From Coccinella septempunctata (Eukaryota; Arthropoda; Insecta; Coleoptera; Coccinellidae): DNA of 64,000 bases. The translations under genes and the position numbers were made by a program. The notes under the pieces are model-generated. The model was not told the DNA's origin and made no database searches. It saw only the letters and a list, made by a program, of their open reading frames with translations. How positions within the stretch are numbered: position 1 is the stretch's first letter; every line of letters starts with the position of its first letter. The stretch spans positions 6,760,501 through 6,824,500 of the forward strand of contig NC_058191.1 in assembly GCF_907165205.1 (NCBI RefSeq), read 5' to 3'. This document shows positions 44,850-56,216 of the stretch, piece by piece.

Positions 44850-45230
44850 ATCGAAAATTATTTTATTATCCTTTTTTATGAGTAGGTAATAAATCTAAAA
44901 AAGGAATGGTACCATTGTTCTCCAATTCGTGTGTGAATTCCAAGTCGTCATGAAAAGAATTGAACAAATCTAACATAATTTGGATGGTCATCCACATAGA
45001 TGTACATGAAGGGGATAAAGAAAATCTATCTTAGAAAACACAAATGATATAAAGTGTGTCCATGATTATTTCCGCAAAAATTGGTGAAGCAGGATTTCCC
45101 ATGGCACATCCTTTTTTTTGTCTATAGAAATGTCCCTTGTATTGACAGTAACTATTATCAAATATGAAATTGACCACCTCCATAAACTGATTCATTGATA
45201 ACACTGTATTCATTCAGCAATATAGCGTAT
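44850..45230 (-). pseudogene. Penelope reverse transcriptase C-terminal part
   Basis: The frame at 45213-45031 reads FDNSYCQYKGHFYRQKKGCA then MGNPASPIFAEIIMD, the Penelope RT block with conserved G-AMG-P-SP. After a stop at 45031, other frames give SFHDDLEFTHELENNGTIPF and DLLPTHKKG, typical of the YVDD-following region in which the short 'phase' peptide precedes the thumb. The catalytic YVDD itself appears degraded near 45000 (SMWMTIQ). Fingers and palm upstream are absent. Confidence 0.75.
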
Positions 45231-45535
45231 ATTGGCCTGGGGTAGCACACACGGCATAAGCAGCGTCTTCAGTAAGCAGAAATAATCCGGCTGAATATTA
45301 TTTGGTGCTGAGAACAGAAAGCTGCAAGCTATTGTTCAGGCAAGAAAATATTCTTACTCTGACCCTCTACATTACTGCCTAGGTCACTTTTGTCCTTAAC
45401 TACAAGGAGGATTTAGTCAAGAAAAAATCAAATCATTTTTATGATACCAGAAATGCGAACAGGTTCATCATCCCGCATCATAGGCTCTCCGTAACACAAC
45501 TAAGTGTCAATACTTCTTCCAATAAAAATTTATAA

Positions 45536-46702
45536 TGCGTGTTAGCGCATTTACTGTTCAATATTTTCGCCAAAACTGTCTCGATAATTACTGACATGAG
45601 TATGCCTGTAAGAGGTGTTGGAATAAGATTCAGATTTGATGGAGGCCTTTTAAACCTGAAGCGCCTCAGAGCAAGAACCCGTACATTTATCACGGAACTT
45701 CAATATGCAGACGACTGCGCACTTATCGGTAGCAGCTCAGAGGATCTACAGATAATGTTGGACACCTATAAACATATATACGAAGCTTTGGGCCTTAGAC
45801 TCAATATCGACAAAACCAAAATCCTGGTAAGTCCGCAAGAAAGCCTTCAAACAGATATCAGCCTGGAGAATGAAACTCTAGAACAGGTCGAACAGTTCAA
45901 ATACTTGGGAAACTTCATAAATACTAGGGCTAACCTAGACACGGAAATGCACAACCGTATCAATTCGGCATCACGGGCATTCTGTATGCTAAAGGACAGA
46001 GTGTTTCAAAATCACGACTTCAATCTTAAGACCAAGACAGCTGTTTACAAAGCAGTGGTCCTCCCAACGCTTCTTTACGGAAGCGAAAGCTGGACGCCCT
46101 ACAGGCGATATATTAAACAGCTTGAACAAACGCAACAACGTCATCTAAGACAAATAATGCACATCAGGATGGTTCCACAAAATTTGGAATGCAGAAGTCT
46201 TGCAACGCGCGAGTTGTACAGCAATTGAGATTCAAGTAACGAGGGCCCGACTCAGATGGAGCGGCCACATTCTGAGGATGCAAGACACAAGACTCCCCAA
46301 AATAGCTCTGTATGGCGAATTCACAGAGGGAGCCCGGAAACCAGGAAACCAGTATAAGCGGTTTAAGGATATACTACATCAATCCCTAAAATCGGTTAAT
46401 GCCAATCATAACTGGGAACAACTAGCGTCAGACAGGTCACAGTAGAGGTCTTTGGTACACAGTTATAATGGAGACTCGAGAAGGATAAAGTGGGGGCCAG
46501 ATCTGGTTGGTGACTATCCATGTCCGGAGTGTGGAAGGATCTGTAGGTCACGGTTGAGTCTCTTCAGTCACAGGAGGGCACACAGTCGCAATTAGCCCTA
46601 AGAAATTATAAGTCTCTTCGCACCATTTTTGGTTTGTTTTATTTTGTCTTTTTTAGATTTATTCCCGGCAACGGGATGCAGCAATGAATGAATGAATAAT
46701 GC
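45536..46702 (+). pseudogene. RTE-like LINE fragment, copy 1
   Basis: The plus frame 45536-46228 starts within the RT (CVLAHLLFNIFAKTV). It has catalytic LQYADDCALIGSS near 45700, LRLNIDKTKILV, EQFKYLGNFINTR and VYKAVVLPTLLYGSESWTPY. A shift near 46210 moves coding to 46200-46445 (RARLRWSGHILRMQDTRLPK), then a stop. Remaining codons end with CPECGR...LSLFSHRRAH, a C2H2-like tail seen in RTE-like elements. The 3' end has AATG repeats. A possible 7-bp duplication ATAATGC (45532, 46696) overlaps the coding edge. No endonuclease. Inactive. A close second copy lies at 48430-49190. Confidence 0.8.
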
Positions 46703-47580
46703 ATTGCCATATGAGTATGAATCTATGAGCAGCAAGAAGATACGGAATTTACTTAAGAGAAAGCTGGTTCAGAAAGCCTCCTGAAATTTTTATCCATTGT
46801 GTATAAGTGTCAACCGTCTTATTCACGCATATTTGTTCGATGTTTGTCTAACTTCAAATTTTTATTATATTTTATGTTATTTTGGTACTTCTGACACCCA
46901 ATATAAATTTCGATGAATCAAAATTTTGTTGTCCGTTCGCTGTAACGGAGTAATAAAAAAATAAATCATTCTCTCGATGAAGACATAATCGATAAAGGAC
47001 GAATTTTGTTGAAGGATATGGGTGCAGACGGGTATTACATTGAAGAATCATAATACCCAGGAATTCCACATTTCACGTTTTGAGACAAATTCCATCTAGC
47101 TCCAATATGTTCCAGATTATAATATAACACTCACGATAGTCCCATAATTTCCTGTCTACTTTCGAACGTGCTCCATTTCGACATTCCGATAATGTATAAG
47201 TTTCCATCGAATTGGCTTTTCCCGAACGCAATCGATTTGTACCAATCCCCCGACCCCAAATACATATTTCGATTGTTTGTCGTGATCAATCAAATAAATC
47301 GAAATTGAAATTTCAATTCAAAAATCTATTTGTTCGGCCTCGAACGAAAATAAATTCGATGTTTTCCCGAACGTCCAATTCGAGGGGATCATAGGTTTTC
47401 AATCGATTTGAAAGGCCAACTAGAAAATAGCAGGAAAATAGGACGAGAGCAGCCTGCATAGCGCGAGGGGGGACATACAGGAACTATCGTTGGCAGTTTC
47501 ACGTGAAAAACTAATTTCGATACGATCCGATATCGGTTTTCGTGATAAATCCAGCATAGTCATCCATGCGATATTGTTCA
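46703..47580. other. No gene recognised
   Basis: Around 47200-47400 there are several ATCGATTTG/AATCGATTT and CCGAACG motifs, but no repeat unit or coding region could be set. Confidence 0.35.
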
Positions 47581-47582
47581 TA

Positions 47583-48142
47583 CAGGGTCCGGCAAAAAAA
47601 CCTCCCCGGTTTGAGTAGGCCACCGCGTGAGTTGTAGTGGGGGTAGAGATCGGGAGGGGGTATTGTTCCGTAGCGGCGTACGTGCCATTTTCAGTGTTCA
47701 GCGGTTAAACATGCAGCTGCCCTGGGATTGTCAGAAAGGAGTGTAAGGAAAATTCTGCATAAAGAACTTCATCTGCATCCCTACAAAATAATGGTTGCAC
47801 AAAGGTTGTCTGAAGAAGATTATGCAACTAAAGGCTGAAGTGTACAAACATCGTCCCAGAACTCTGCAAGAACTAAAAGATGCCATTAGGCAGGAAGTGG
47901 CAGCCATTCCAAAGGAAGTTACACGAAGAACTATAGACAACTTCAGAGAAAGACTTCGTGAATGTCTTAACAATGGGGGACATCATTTATCAGACATAAT
48001 TTTCAAAACCACGTAAAGTGTACTAAGTGATGTAAAATGGCATCATATAGGCTATTCACAAATATAAGTAATTGTTCTGTATGTTTCTTATTCTTTTTGC
48101 AAATGCCTATTGAAATCAGGGAGGTTTTTTTGCCGGACCCTG
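47583..48142 (+). mobile_element. Internally deleted mariner-type transposon
   Basis: TA flanks both ends. CAGGGTCCGGCAAAAAAACC pairs with GGTTTTTTTGCCGGACCCTG at the other end. The interior keeps an N-terminal transposase scrap (GLSERSVRKILHKELHLHPY near 47727) and the C-terminal part (RPRTLQELKDAIRQEVAAIP, RERLRECLNNGGHHLSDIIF, ending 48016), joined near 47818. The catalytic D,D,D core between them is deleted. This is the insect IS630/mariner-like family with a C-terminal N-x-G-G-H-L motif. It would need a transposase supplied elsewhere. Confidence 0.85.
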
Positions 48143-48429
48143 TATATAGATGCTTTGTTGATTCTGTTCAGCGCCATCAATTGAATAAATATTTTCCGAA
48201 TGAAATATTTTTGCATGATCTATTTTGATTCAAATGATACACGAGTATCTCAAATATTTTGATATTTCCGGCAGTTTCACTCGTGGACATGGGAAAAAAT
48301 ATTTTGTAATTAGTTACCTGTGAATTATTAAAACTTCACAAAGTTCCTATTTTCATAGATATCAAACAGTTCTCACAATTTTTAGATCAACAAAATAATG
48401 GACAATGTTTTGCGCCATATATATTTCTC

Positions 48430-49190
48430 AAGTAAGTACGCCAGAAAGCCTTCAAACAGATATCAGCCTGGAGAATGAAACTCTAGAACAGGTCGAGCAG
48501 TTCAAATACTTGGGAAGCTTCATAAATACTAGGGCTAACCTGGACACGGAAATACATAACCGTATCAATTCGGCATCACGGGCATTCTGTAAGCTAAAGG
48601 ACAGAGTGTTTCAAAATCACGACCTCAATCTGAAGACCAAGACAGCTGCTTACAAAGCAGTGGTCCCCCCAACGCTTCTTTACGGAAGGGAAAGCTGAAC
48701 GCCCAACAGGCGACATATTAAACAGCTCGAACAAATGCAACAACTATAAGACGAATAATGCACATCAGTTTCGAATGCAGAAGTCTTGCAACGCGCGAGT
48801 TGTACAGCAATTGAGACTCAAGTAACAAGGGCCCGATTCAGATGGAGCGGCCACATTCTGAAGATGCAAGACACAAGACTTCCCAAAATAGCTCTGTATG
48901 GCAAATTCACAGAGGGAGCCCTGAAACCAGGAGGCCGTTATAAGCGGTTTAAGGATATACTACATCAATTCCTAAAATCAGTAAATGCCAATCATAACTG
49001 GAAACAGCTAGCGTCAGACAGGTCACAGTGGAGGTCTTTGGTACACAGTTATAATGGAGACTCGAGAAGGATACAGCGGCGGCCAGATCTGGTTGGTGAC
49101 ACTCCATGCCCGGAGTGTAGGATACAGGTCAAGGTTGGATCTCTTCAGTCACAGAAGGGCACACGGGATGCAGCAATGCATGCATATATT
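48430..49190 (+). pseudogene. RTE-like LINE fragment, copy 2
   Basis: Highly similar to copy 1 from PESLQTDISLENETLEQVEQ (48434) through KYLGSFINTRANLDTEIH and AFCKLKDRVFQNHDLNLKTK, then a TGA where Trp of ESWTPY stood. The rest is in the frame 48786-49214 (RARFRWSGHILKMQDTRLPK). The C-terminal CPEC and LFSH residues are scrambled by a shift. The 3' region jumps from GGGCACAC to GGGATGCAGCAATG, deleting about 95 bp present in copy 1 (46578-46672). Truncated further at the 5' side than copy 1. Confidence 0.8.
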
Positions 49191-49198
49191 TTTCATAT

Positions 49199-49740
49199 AC
49201 AGGATGTTTCGTAAACATTTCAAACAGATTAAGGATATTCTTCTGATTTGCATGCAGTCGGAAAAGTTCTTCAGACCTTTGTTTGGAAATGCTCCTCGTT
49301 TCCAAGATTTTTCGAATAAATAACGAATTCCTGGATATCTCTGGAGCTGCTTGAGATAGTTCAATGCTTTTTGGTAAAAGTTCACTGGGGTGAAAATTCG
49401 ACGATGAATAACCTCCGTCTTCAGCAACTACAGTGGCGGGCGTACTGGCATTGACTCTCATGTTTTTGAAGAAAAAAATAGTATCTTTTTCCAATTTTAA
49501 ATAATTCCTACAATTATTTTTCAATTCAGAACGAATAGAGTTTCTTTGTTGGTTTTTCCAGGATGCGCCACTTTTCAGTAAAAAAAGTAAAACAGTTTGT
49601 TACTCACAAAAATACTCCAATAGGGGAATCGAACAATGAACATTTTAATATAAAAAAGCTTCTCAAAATAAGTTCAAATCTCCGTTCCAAAAATATCAAG
49701 AAATTTTTTATTAATTTTGAAATCATATTACGTCCTGTAT
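49199..49740. mobile_element. Diverged foldback element of the TA|CAGG family
   Basis: Left end TACAGGATGTTTCG; right end ACGTCCTGTA. GGAAATGCTCC...GTTTCCAAG near 49287 is complementary to CTTGGAAACGGAGCATTTCC near 49741-49760, just beyond the right end. The match is offset, so the copy is rearranged. Confidence 0.4.
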
Positions 49741-49769
49741 CTTGGAAACGGAGCATTTCCGTACCAAGG

Positions 49770-51100
49770 CTTCTATTCAAAATGAAGTGAAGATTTGTCC
49801 TGAGAGCTTTTGGAAATATATTAATGCGTCCGATGCCTATAGTGGGGAAAAAATATGTAGATTGTTCGCTTGTTTTTTCAGGAGTGTGTTTGAATCATAT
49901 CAACAGCCTCTTGGTCTTTACCACCAGTTGAATAGTCAAAATATTGTGGCATTTATTTGTGACATCGGGAGTACCTCAGAACTCATTAATTGGTAAAAGG
50001 AAGACACACTTGATTTTTATAATTATATACTTTGACTATCGATTTCGGAATAGACCATCATCAGGTCAGCTGAAATATAAATAAGACATAAATAATAATG
50101 TTAACCATACGTCAAATAACGTCAAATAACGAAATAAAATCTTTCACAAGTGTATACCTCAGGACTCTTATCTAGTTCCATAGTTATTTTTGATTTCTTG
50201 ACCTCTTATATGTAGATGTCTTGGAAATCTTTAGTGTGATATTAACGGTAGGTACCTACTTGGTTGCATTGTAGTGCAGAAGGTCTACAACCTTTTAGAA
50301 GTCAGTTCAAAAGAAGAAAATGAATATCATACGTCAGAAACCACTAATTTATATGGAGTTTGCATTATAGGTAATTCAATTCAATCAGTTCGCCACCTCG
50401 GAAAGTCAGAAATTCTTTTACTCGTCAAACGAAAAAAAAATTTTTTTCATTGAAGAACAAATATTCATTCTGTTATTAACTTTCCGAGGTGCAACTATCT
50501 TTTCTATGAAGTTCCACATGAAAAAATTTTTCGAATAGTCTCGCCATTGGCTACAATTCGTATCCTGGTGAAATTTAAAAAATACATTCGTTAAGTGCTG
50601 CCATCTTTTCGACGAAAGTGGAAACTATTGTAATATTCGTAACTTTTCCTTATCGTTCAAGTGTTCCTTGTTCCTCTTTACGTAAAAAAATTATATTGAA
50701 TATTCATGAATATGTGAGTATTTCTTTCACGAGAAAAACATCCAGTATCGAGTTTCAATGTTGCTTACATGGCCATCCAATCAAACGAGTCAGTCAAGTT
50801 AAGGACTTGGGTGTTATCATTCAAAATTTGTCTTTCAACGCACATGTTGATTATAAGGTTAACATATGTAACAGGTCTTTACATTTCTTTTGCAGAATGT
50901 GTAGAGATTTTAATGAGGAGACTGCGATTAAGGTAGTTTATTATTCTTTTGTTTAGGTACAGTTAACTGAACTTTGCCAGCGTAGTGTGGACTTCCCAGT
51001 AAAAATTTAATAAATTAAAATGAGTGCAGAATAGATTTTTGAGGTTTATACATTTTGAACTGACTAGAATATACCTAAGTCACTAAAGGTATTAGTAGAA
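49770..51100 (+). pseudogene. Scattered Jockey/CR1-type LINE remnants
   Basis: Two coding traces lie on the plus strand. At 49790, CPESFWKYINA matches the P-x-x-FW-x-Y-hN motif between endonuclease and RT in Jockey-like elements. At 50790-50956, VSQVKDLGVIIQNLSFNAHV and CRDFNEETAIKVVYYSFV match the post-palm region; QNRFLRFIHF at about 51028 continues it. The palm is missing between them and 49990-50610 carries unrelated sequence, so this may be one element with a large replacement or two pieces. Not functional. Confidence 0.55.
50043..50064 (-). ncRNA. Second hammerhead-like core, weak
   Basis: The minus strand reads CTGATGA, TGGTCTATTCC, GAAA. A two-pair GG/CC stem II is possible with one unpaired T. 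There is no GTC directly after GAAA, though ATAGTC lies 4-9 bases on. It may mark the end of another Penelope-type copy. Low support. Confidence 0.3.
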
Positions 51101-52392
51101 TTCTTTCCCTGTAGTATCGTTTGTAGATATTGGAGTAGCTTAGTAATTTAATAGGCCTAATATTCGTATATAAGATTTTAACGAAGTTTTACGAGTGTCC
51201 TGAGGTGATATCACCGATTGGTGTTCATGTCCCTAAGAGGTCCACCAGATCTAAACAGCTGCTCCGAATTTTCGAACTAATGTTGGCAGAAACTCTCCCA
51301 TTAAAAGGTTTTGTGAACTATTTCAATTATTTAATGAGTATTGTGTTAATTTGTATCTATTTTCTGTGTCTGTAAATTAAATAATATTTTTCTTTAGGAC
51401 TAAGTTATAAATTATACCTCATAATGTTTCACGTTAGCCAGTAGTTTATGTCCCGATCTTTACACGACTTATTATTTCGTTGTTCAATTTGTGATTTGTT
51501 GATCTGAATGAATAAATAAATGAATAAAGGCCTACAGAACCTTTTCGTCGCCAAATAACTCTTTCTCCAACCTATTATTTCAGCAGTCCGAGTCCTATCT
51601 TTGGAAGGCTTCAATCAAAGAACCGATTAATAGGTATTTATCAATTATGATATGAACATGAAGTACTCTAAACACGAAAGATCCTTGAAATTTCGCCCGA
51701 GATTTTAATCGCCTTTCTCATGTAGAATCTATTCAGAAAAAATTTTAGAAAATCGAGTATATTCAACAAATGAAATCCAATTTTGCTACTGAAAAAAAAC
51801 TGCGAATTTTGCAGGTTTTCGCTATTTTTTCTCTTTAATTCTATATAAAATTTGGATTGAGCATTAGAAAAGACCGAGAGGTGACTAGAAACCGTTATTT
51901 CAAAACTCACGCACATCCCACCACATTCAATCATCACCCAATTGTTTGGGACAATCTGAAAAATGTGTTTGGGGTCATTTAAAAACATTAAAGCATCGTG
52001 TGAAGGAGGTTAACAGCAAAAGAATCGAAACACACTATTGAAAGTTCTTATAAACTAGTTGTACATAGAACATAGCCGAAATAATATAATTGACAACGTA
52101 CATATTTCCATGAATAGACTGTCCGGAGATCAAACTAAACGGGATTATTTGAAAAATCTTATTGTTGAGTTTTTCAACTTGACGCTATTCTTATATTTCA
52201 TTATATTCGCACAATTTGAGAGAATATAAATCAATGATTTGAAAAATCATTTTCAACTAAATTTTCCGTACCCTACATATATACCAGTATTGAATAGCTG
52301 AAACACCTCGATAGATGGAGTTTTGGTTATCAACGGAAAGTTTCCAAACTTCTGTACTATAAATTACATCTATATTACATACCTCTTTTGAG
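51101..52392. other. No gene recognised
   Basis: Frames at 51429-51614 and 51668-51988 (minus) have no identifiable domain. Nothing repeat-like was set. Confidence 0.35.
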
Positions 52393-52531
52393 TCCTATTT
52401 ACGGAAATATTTCTCTTGGATTCGAAACGAGCATTATTGAAGATTTTCAAATAACTGCATCGATGTCATCATTTGATTTCTTCTTTAATTTTCCTGATCA
52501 CAAACTACAAAATTTGAAACCACGACGCAAG
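52393..52531 (+). CDS. Possible exon resembling a discoidin (F5/8 type C) domain start
   Basis: A polypyrimidine CCTCTTTTGAG precedes 52393 and AAG|GTAAAAT follows 52531, giving acceptor and donor. The frame between them reads LGFETSIIEDFQITASMSSF, close in pattern to the LGMESG.I.D.QITASS motif that opens discoidin domains in receptor and adhesion proteins, where it forms the first strand of the beta sandwich. The rest (PDHKLQNLKPRRK) fits less well. No neighbouring exon was found. If real it would be the only intact-looking host exon here, and a gene with large introns would have to span this repeat-rich DNA. A chance match or decayed copy is quite possible. Confidence 0.3.
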
Positions 52532-52533
52532 GT

Positions 52534-53640
52534 AAAATATCTTTTATACCCACTTGTACTTGAGACTAAAATCAGGTCGAGCTGAAAAGTAAACAAAGTA
52601 TTGTCGGATATTGAAGAATCCGTAAGTTAGTTACAGAAGTTCTTTGAAGTCAATATATATTGCCCATTCAAGATGCAATGGAGTTTCGAAACTAATTTCA
52701 GTTGATTTTATCGGTTCACAGAGTCTAGTCATAGGATCTAGGAAATATGAGTTTATTTCCGGAATTTTCCACGAATAGAGACGACAAAATCGGGAAAACT
52801 TGCTGATTTAATATCTATTTGAAATATTATGAACCTTATGTTGAAGCTGAAGACAATAACTGAGGAGGACAATAACCTAGGAATTGACACTTGGATTTGT
52901 ACTTACTCAGTGTTTGCGTGGATGCTGTCTTAAACTGGAATGTCTAGTTTCTGAAAAAAGAAAGAATTCTTAATTTTCCTACAAAACCCATGATCGAATC
53001 GAGCAACAAAAATTGAGTTGAACATTCGCGTTATACGCAGGTCGAGTAATTTTTTTTGTCAGAAGAAAAGTAAATATGATCTATGGAGGTATGGTATAGC
53101 CTACATCAGAGATGTTAATTGTTAAATTTTCTGTTCGATTTTTCGATGTTCTTATCGACAACAACTTGAAATTCCAGGATGATGGAGATTAACTTAAAGA
53201 GCAGTAGGGCACATCGGATACTACACAATAGCGTTTGGTGGAATCAAGAGGAAATCAACCTATGAGTAGCAGTTTTGTCTTTATTCTGATGAATTCTGCA
53301 GAAAAATACTCATCTTCTCAAATACCCAAAAAATTGGTAATATTCAGTTTTGAAATCGAATTCAAGCTCAATATACCACAACATTTTGGAGAGATATAAA
53401 CGAATTATTCGTTCTTAATGAGATTTCAGGAACATACCTGTTCTCACTGATATAAGATCGCCATATGACTCTCGACCCTCTGTATGTTACGGAAACGAGT
53501 TTCATTGTTTGTTATGGAAGATATGTTTTTACTAGGTGAAGAGCTCTAATGAGGGATTCTTTAATAATTTTATTTAATGACAAATGCTCATATTAAGATT
53601 TCAAAACTTGACGACATGGTTTCATGTATGTTTCTGGAGA
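52534..53640. other. No gene recognised
   Basis: No open frame of note and no repeat ends identified. Confidence 0.35.
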
Positions 53641-53659
53641 ATATAAGGGGTACTCCATA

Positions 53660-53850
53660 TGAATAGGTACGTGTTTCTTAGATATATCGCCTCCTCTTCA
53701 AAGACAAAAAAGTTATGAGAATTTTTCGAAATCGTCAAAATCTCATGTTTTACTAATAACTCAAAAACGAAGAATAGTAGGAGGCTACGGTTTTGACTAT
53801 TCTTTGTTTCTCTGAAAAAGAGTTCGGAAATGTGTCATCCGTTTTCTTCT
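53660..53850. mobile_element. Single-arm remnant of the foldback at 9734-10335
   Basis: Shares AAGTTATGAGAA.TTTTTCGA, AATAACTCAAAA and AATGTGTCATCC.TTTTCTT in order with 10150-10290. No matching second arm. Confidence 0.6.
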
Positions 53851-53939
53851 AGCTACCTATACCTATACCGAGACCTATACCCATACTTATAGATTAAGGG
53901 GTGTACCCTTTTTTCCCCATTCTGATAAAAATCATTTCA

Positions 53940-54140
53940 TTTTACACATTCCCGGCAGATCAGCAGGTATTTTATATACCTAGGAATTGTATACAATGCC
54001 TAGATAAAGTATGAAATGGACAAAGGCTGAAAGGCATTAGTATTATTTCATACATTGCCTAGAAGATCCAGGAGGTTTATACATTGCCTTAGTATAGGCA
54101 TTGTATATAATGCCTGTGTTGCCGGTAACATATATACTGG
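53940..54140. repeat. Cluster of short palindromes around ACAATGCC
   Basis: ATTGTATACAAT (53986-53997) and AGGCATTGTATATAATGCCT (near 54096) are palindromic, and ACATTGCC occurs twice more. 10440-10560 has a related patch with ACAATGCCAATAT. No end structure. Confidence 0.45.
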
Positions 54141-54149
54141 TGAAATGAT

Positions 54150-55429
54150 TCATTTTGATGAGCTGTACCTCTAGTAAAATAAGACTTATCTTTGAAAACA
54201 CCTTATTTAAACGAAGTGCAAAAAATAGAAGTTGGTTTTCCACACACGAAAAATCTACATTTATAGAATTGTCCAAGGATTTAACTTGAACAGTATTTGA
54301 TTTTCACTGAAAAACTTTTGTAATCAGCAATTTTATGATGGTTTAAAGTTTAATGGGTCGGTTTTTTCCCACTATCAGAATATTGAAGTATGGAGCATTG
54401 AAATCTAAAAAAAAAAACTTTCAACTTTTCGAACTTGAATAGTCAATGACATTGCTATAGATACGGATCAATTACCTCCAAATTAATTTCATGCCAGATT
54501 TGAATCAGTTCACGATGCGATATTATCTTTGTTTTAAAATACAACCTCTAGGTATTTGTGCTTAGAAATTATTAATTCAAATCTGTGAGTTATTTGTACC
54601 ATAAGGTATTCATTAGCATTCAAATAATTATGTGTGCGGTGAATTATGATTATTTCAACATTTCCGCTGTTGGAATGCAGAAGAAATCAAATTCTTCGAT
54701 AACAGATTGTGGATCCCATTATTCTTGGAGGGAAACCGATAAAACATCTGCAAACTCTTCGAGGAAAACCCTAAATCAGAGCAGGATTTTACGCGAAGCA
54801 ATCTTTTACGGGTCAACACCGTTGTGAACTAAATTAGGTGTGTGTTTTCGAGAGAGTTGCGGAATTTATCGTCCAATAAGAGGGGAACATAAAATAAATA
54901 GCCGCATATATTGTTGAACATCGATTTGAGATGCAAGAGTTGGAAAATGAAGCGTGAAAAGGACAATAAGTGTTTTATGGATTTTTCATGACATCCCGCC
55001 AGTCTTGTGAAGAAGCCCAAAAAGAAACTCGATGTGGTGACTGTGATTACAAGAATACAAGACAATGGGCCATATGCATAAAGAAGTAGTAAAAGCTTTC
55101 ACTTCAGTTTATTGAAAGGAAATTATACATTTTATAAGCAACTGACAAAGATAGTATTATAGTAAAAGCAAATACTCTTCTTTATGCATGCGACTCAATA
55201 TAACAACATAACATAACAACATTCCGCAGTTCTTTATATATATTTGGAACATGGTAGTTTTCAGATTTCGATTATGACTTATTTGTGACGTTGCAAGTGA
55301 TAAAATTCCATCAATGAGGAAATTTATTATGATATAATTATTATTTGCCAAAGGCATGCGCTTTTATAGAAGCACTCGGTTTGCCTTGGAAATTCAACTT
55401 ATTCTACAACATAGTAGGGAATTGTTAGG
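54150..55429. other. No gene recognised
   Basis: Short unlinked frames at 54585-54827 (plus) and 54829-55357 (minus). AACATAACATAACAACA near 55202 is a small tandem repeat. Confidence 0.35.
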
Positions 55430-55770
55430 TTAGGAGGCTGGTCAAAACATTTTTGGGTTCTGAGTCAGCGCTATGTTGTCCATTCTACATGAAATTCTCA
55501 TTAATTACGTATTTCTCACCATTTGAATTCACTTTGAAAAAATAAATTAACTGAAAAATATGCGATGATCTAACTTATATGAAAACTGATTGAAGAGAGT
55601 TCTAATCTAGTTTTTAGCATGGAGAGTGGAATATATCAGAGATAAAGTATATTTATTTTTGCTATGAAAGAAAATTAGGTATATTATTGAAACATAATAT
55701 GCAGATGCTCGAGAAGATTTGATATTGGTTATCTTCGGGGCTTAAAGTTTAAAATGTAAAGTCAATATTT
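55430..55770. repeat. Third copy of the old repeat found in the 992-2373 element
   Basis: GTCAAAACATTTTTGGGTT matches 1192-1211 exactly. Further matches are GCGCTATGTTG, AAACTGATTGAAG, a TTTTTAGCATGGAGAGTGG-like block and GGTTATCTTC. Terminal repeats are not visible, so it is a fragment. Confidence 0.65.
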
Positions 55771-56172
55771 ATTCGGAGGTGAAAGTACCGGGCTTGAAAT
55801 ATTTTCAATGTTGTCGCTTACACGAAAAAATACTACAAACTTCGTTATTTCAAATGGGACACCTCATTTCAAATGATGCACCTTATTTATTATAACATTT
55901 TTCGCTTCCTCATCCCTTTTCCTTAACTTTTCGGATATATTAACGGTTTTCCACAAAAACTTGCCAAAAACACGGATCCAATGAAAAAGGCATAGAAAAG
56001 ACATTTCATATTTTGGAAACCTGAAGTTTTAAGCATAGGATAGGTGACTAAGATACTGACGATGAGTTTCGTGTAAAAAAAAATTCAGTTTGTGATATAC
56101 ATACTGTTACAAAATTCTTCGTCTTGTCACTAGATACCAAAACAACTATTCTCCTGATTGTGAAACATCTAG

Positions 56173-56216
56173 AATAGAATAGAATAGTAGAATAGAATAG
56201 TAGAATAGAATAGTTT
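56173..56216. repeat. (TAGAA)n-type tandem repeat
   Basis: Nine or so TAGAA/TAGAATAG units. They lie at the 3' end of the minus-strand LINE fragment that follows, where such repeats form the tail. Confidence 0.85.

Larger units (their letters stand above)
43570..45230 (-). mobile_element. Penelope-like element, 5'-truncated
   Basis: The minus strand carries the end of a Penelope RT (about 45230-44850), then a linker and a GIY-YIG endonuclease (44849-44109). About 540 bp of noncoding sequence follows, with a hammerhead-like core near its end (43613-43644). The order RT then GIY-YIG is diagnostic of endonuclease-bearing Penelope elements. Upstream RT motifs and any second terminal repeat are missing. 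Confidence 0.85.
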
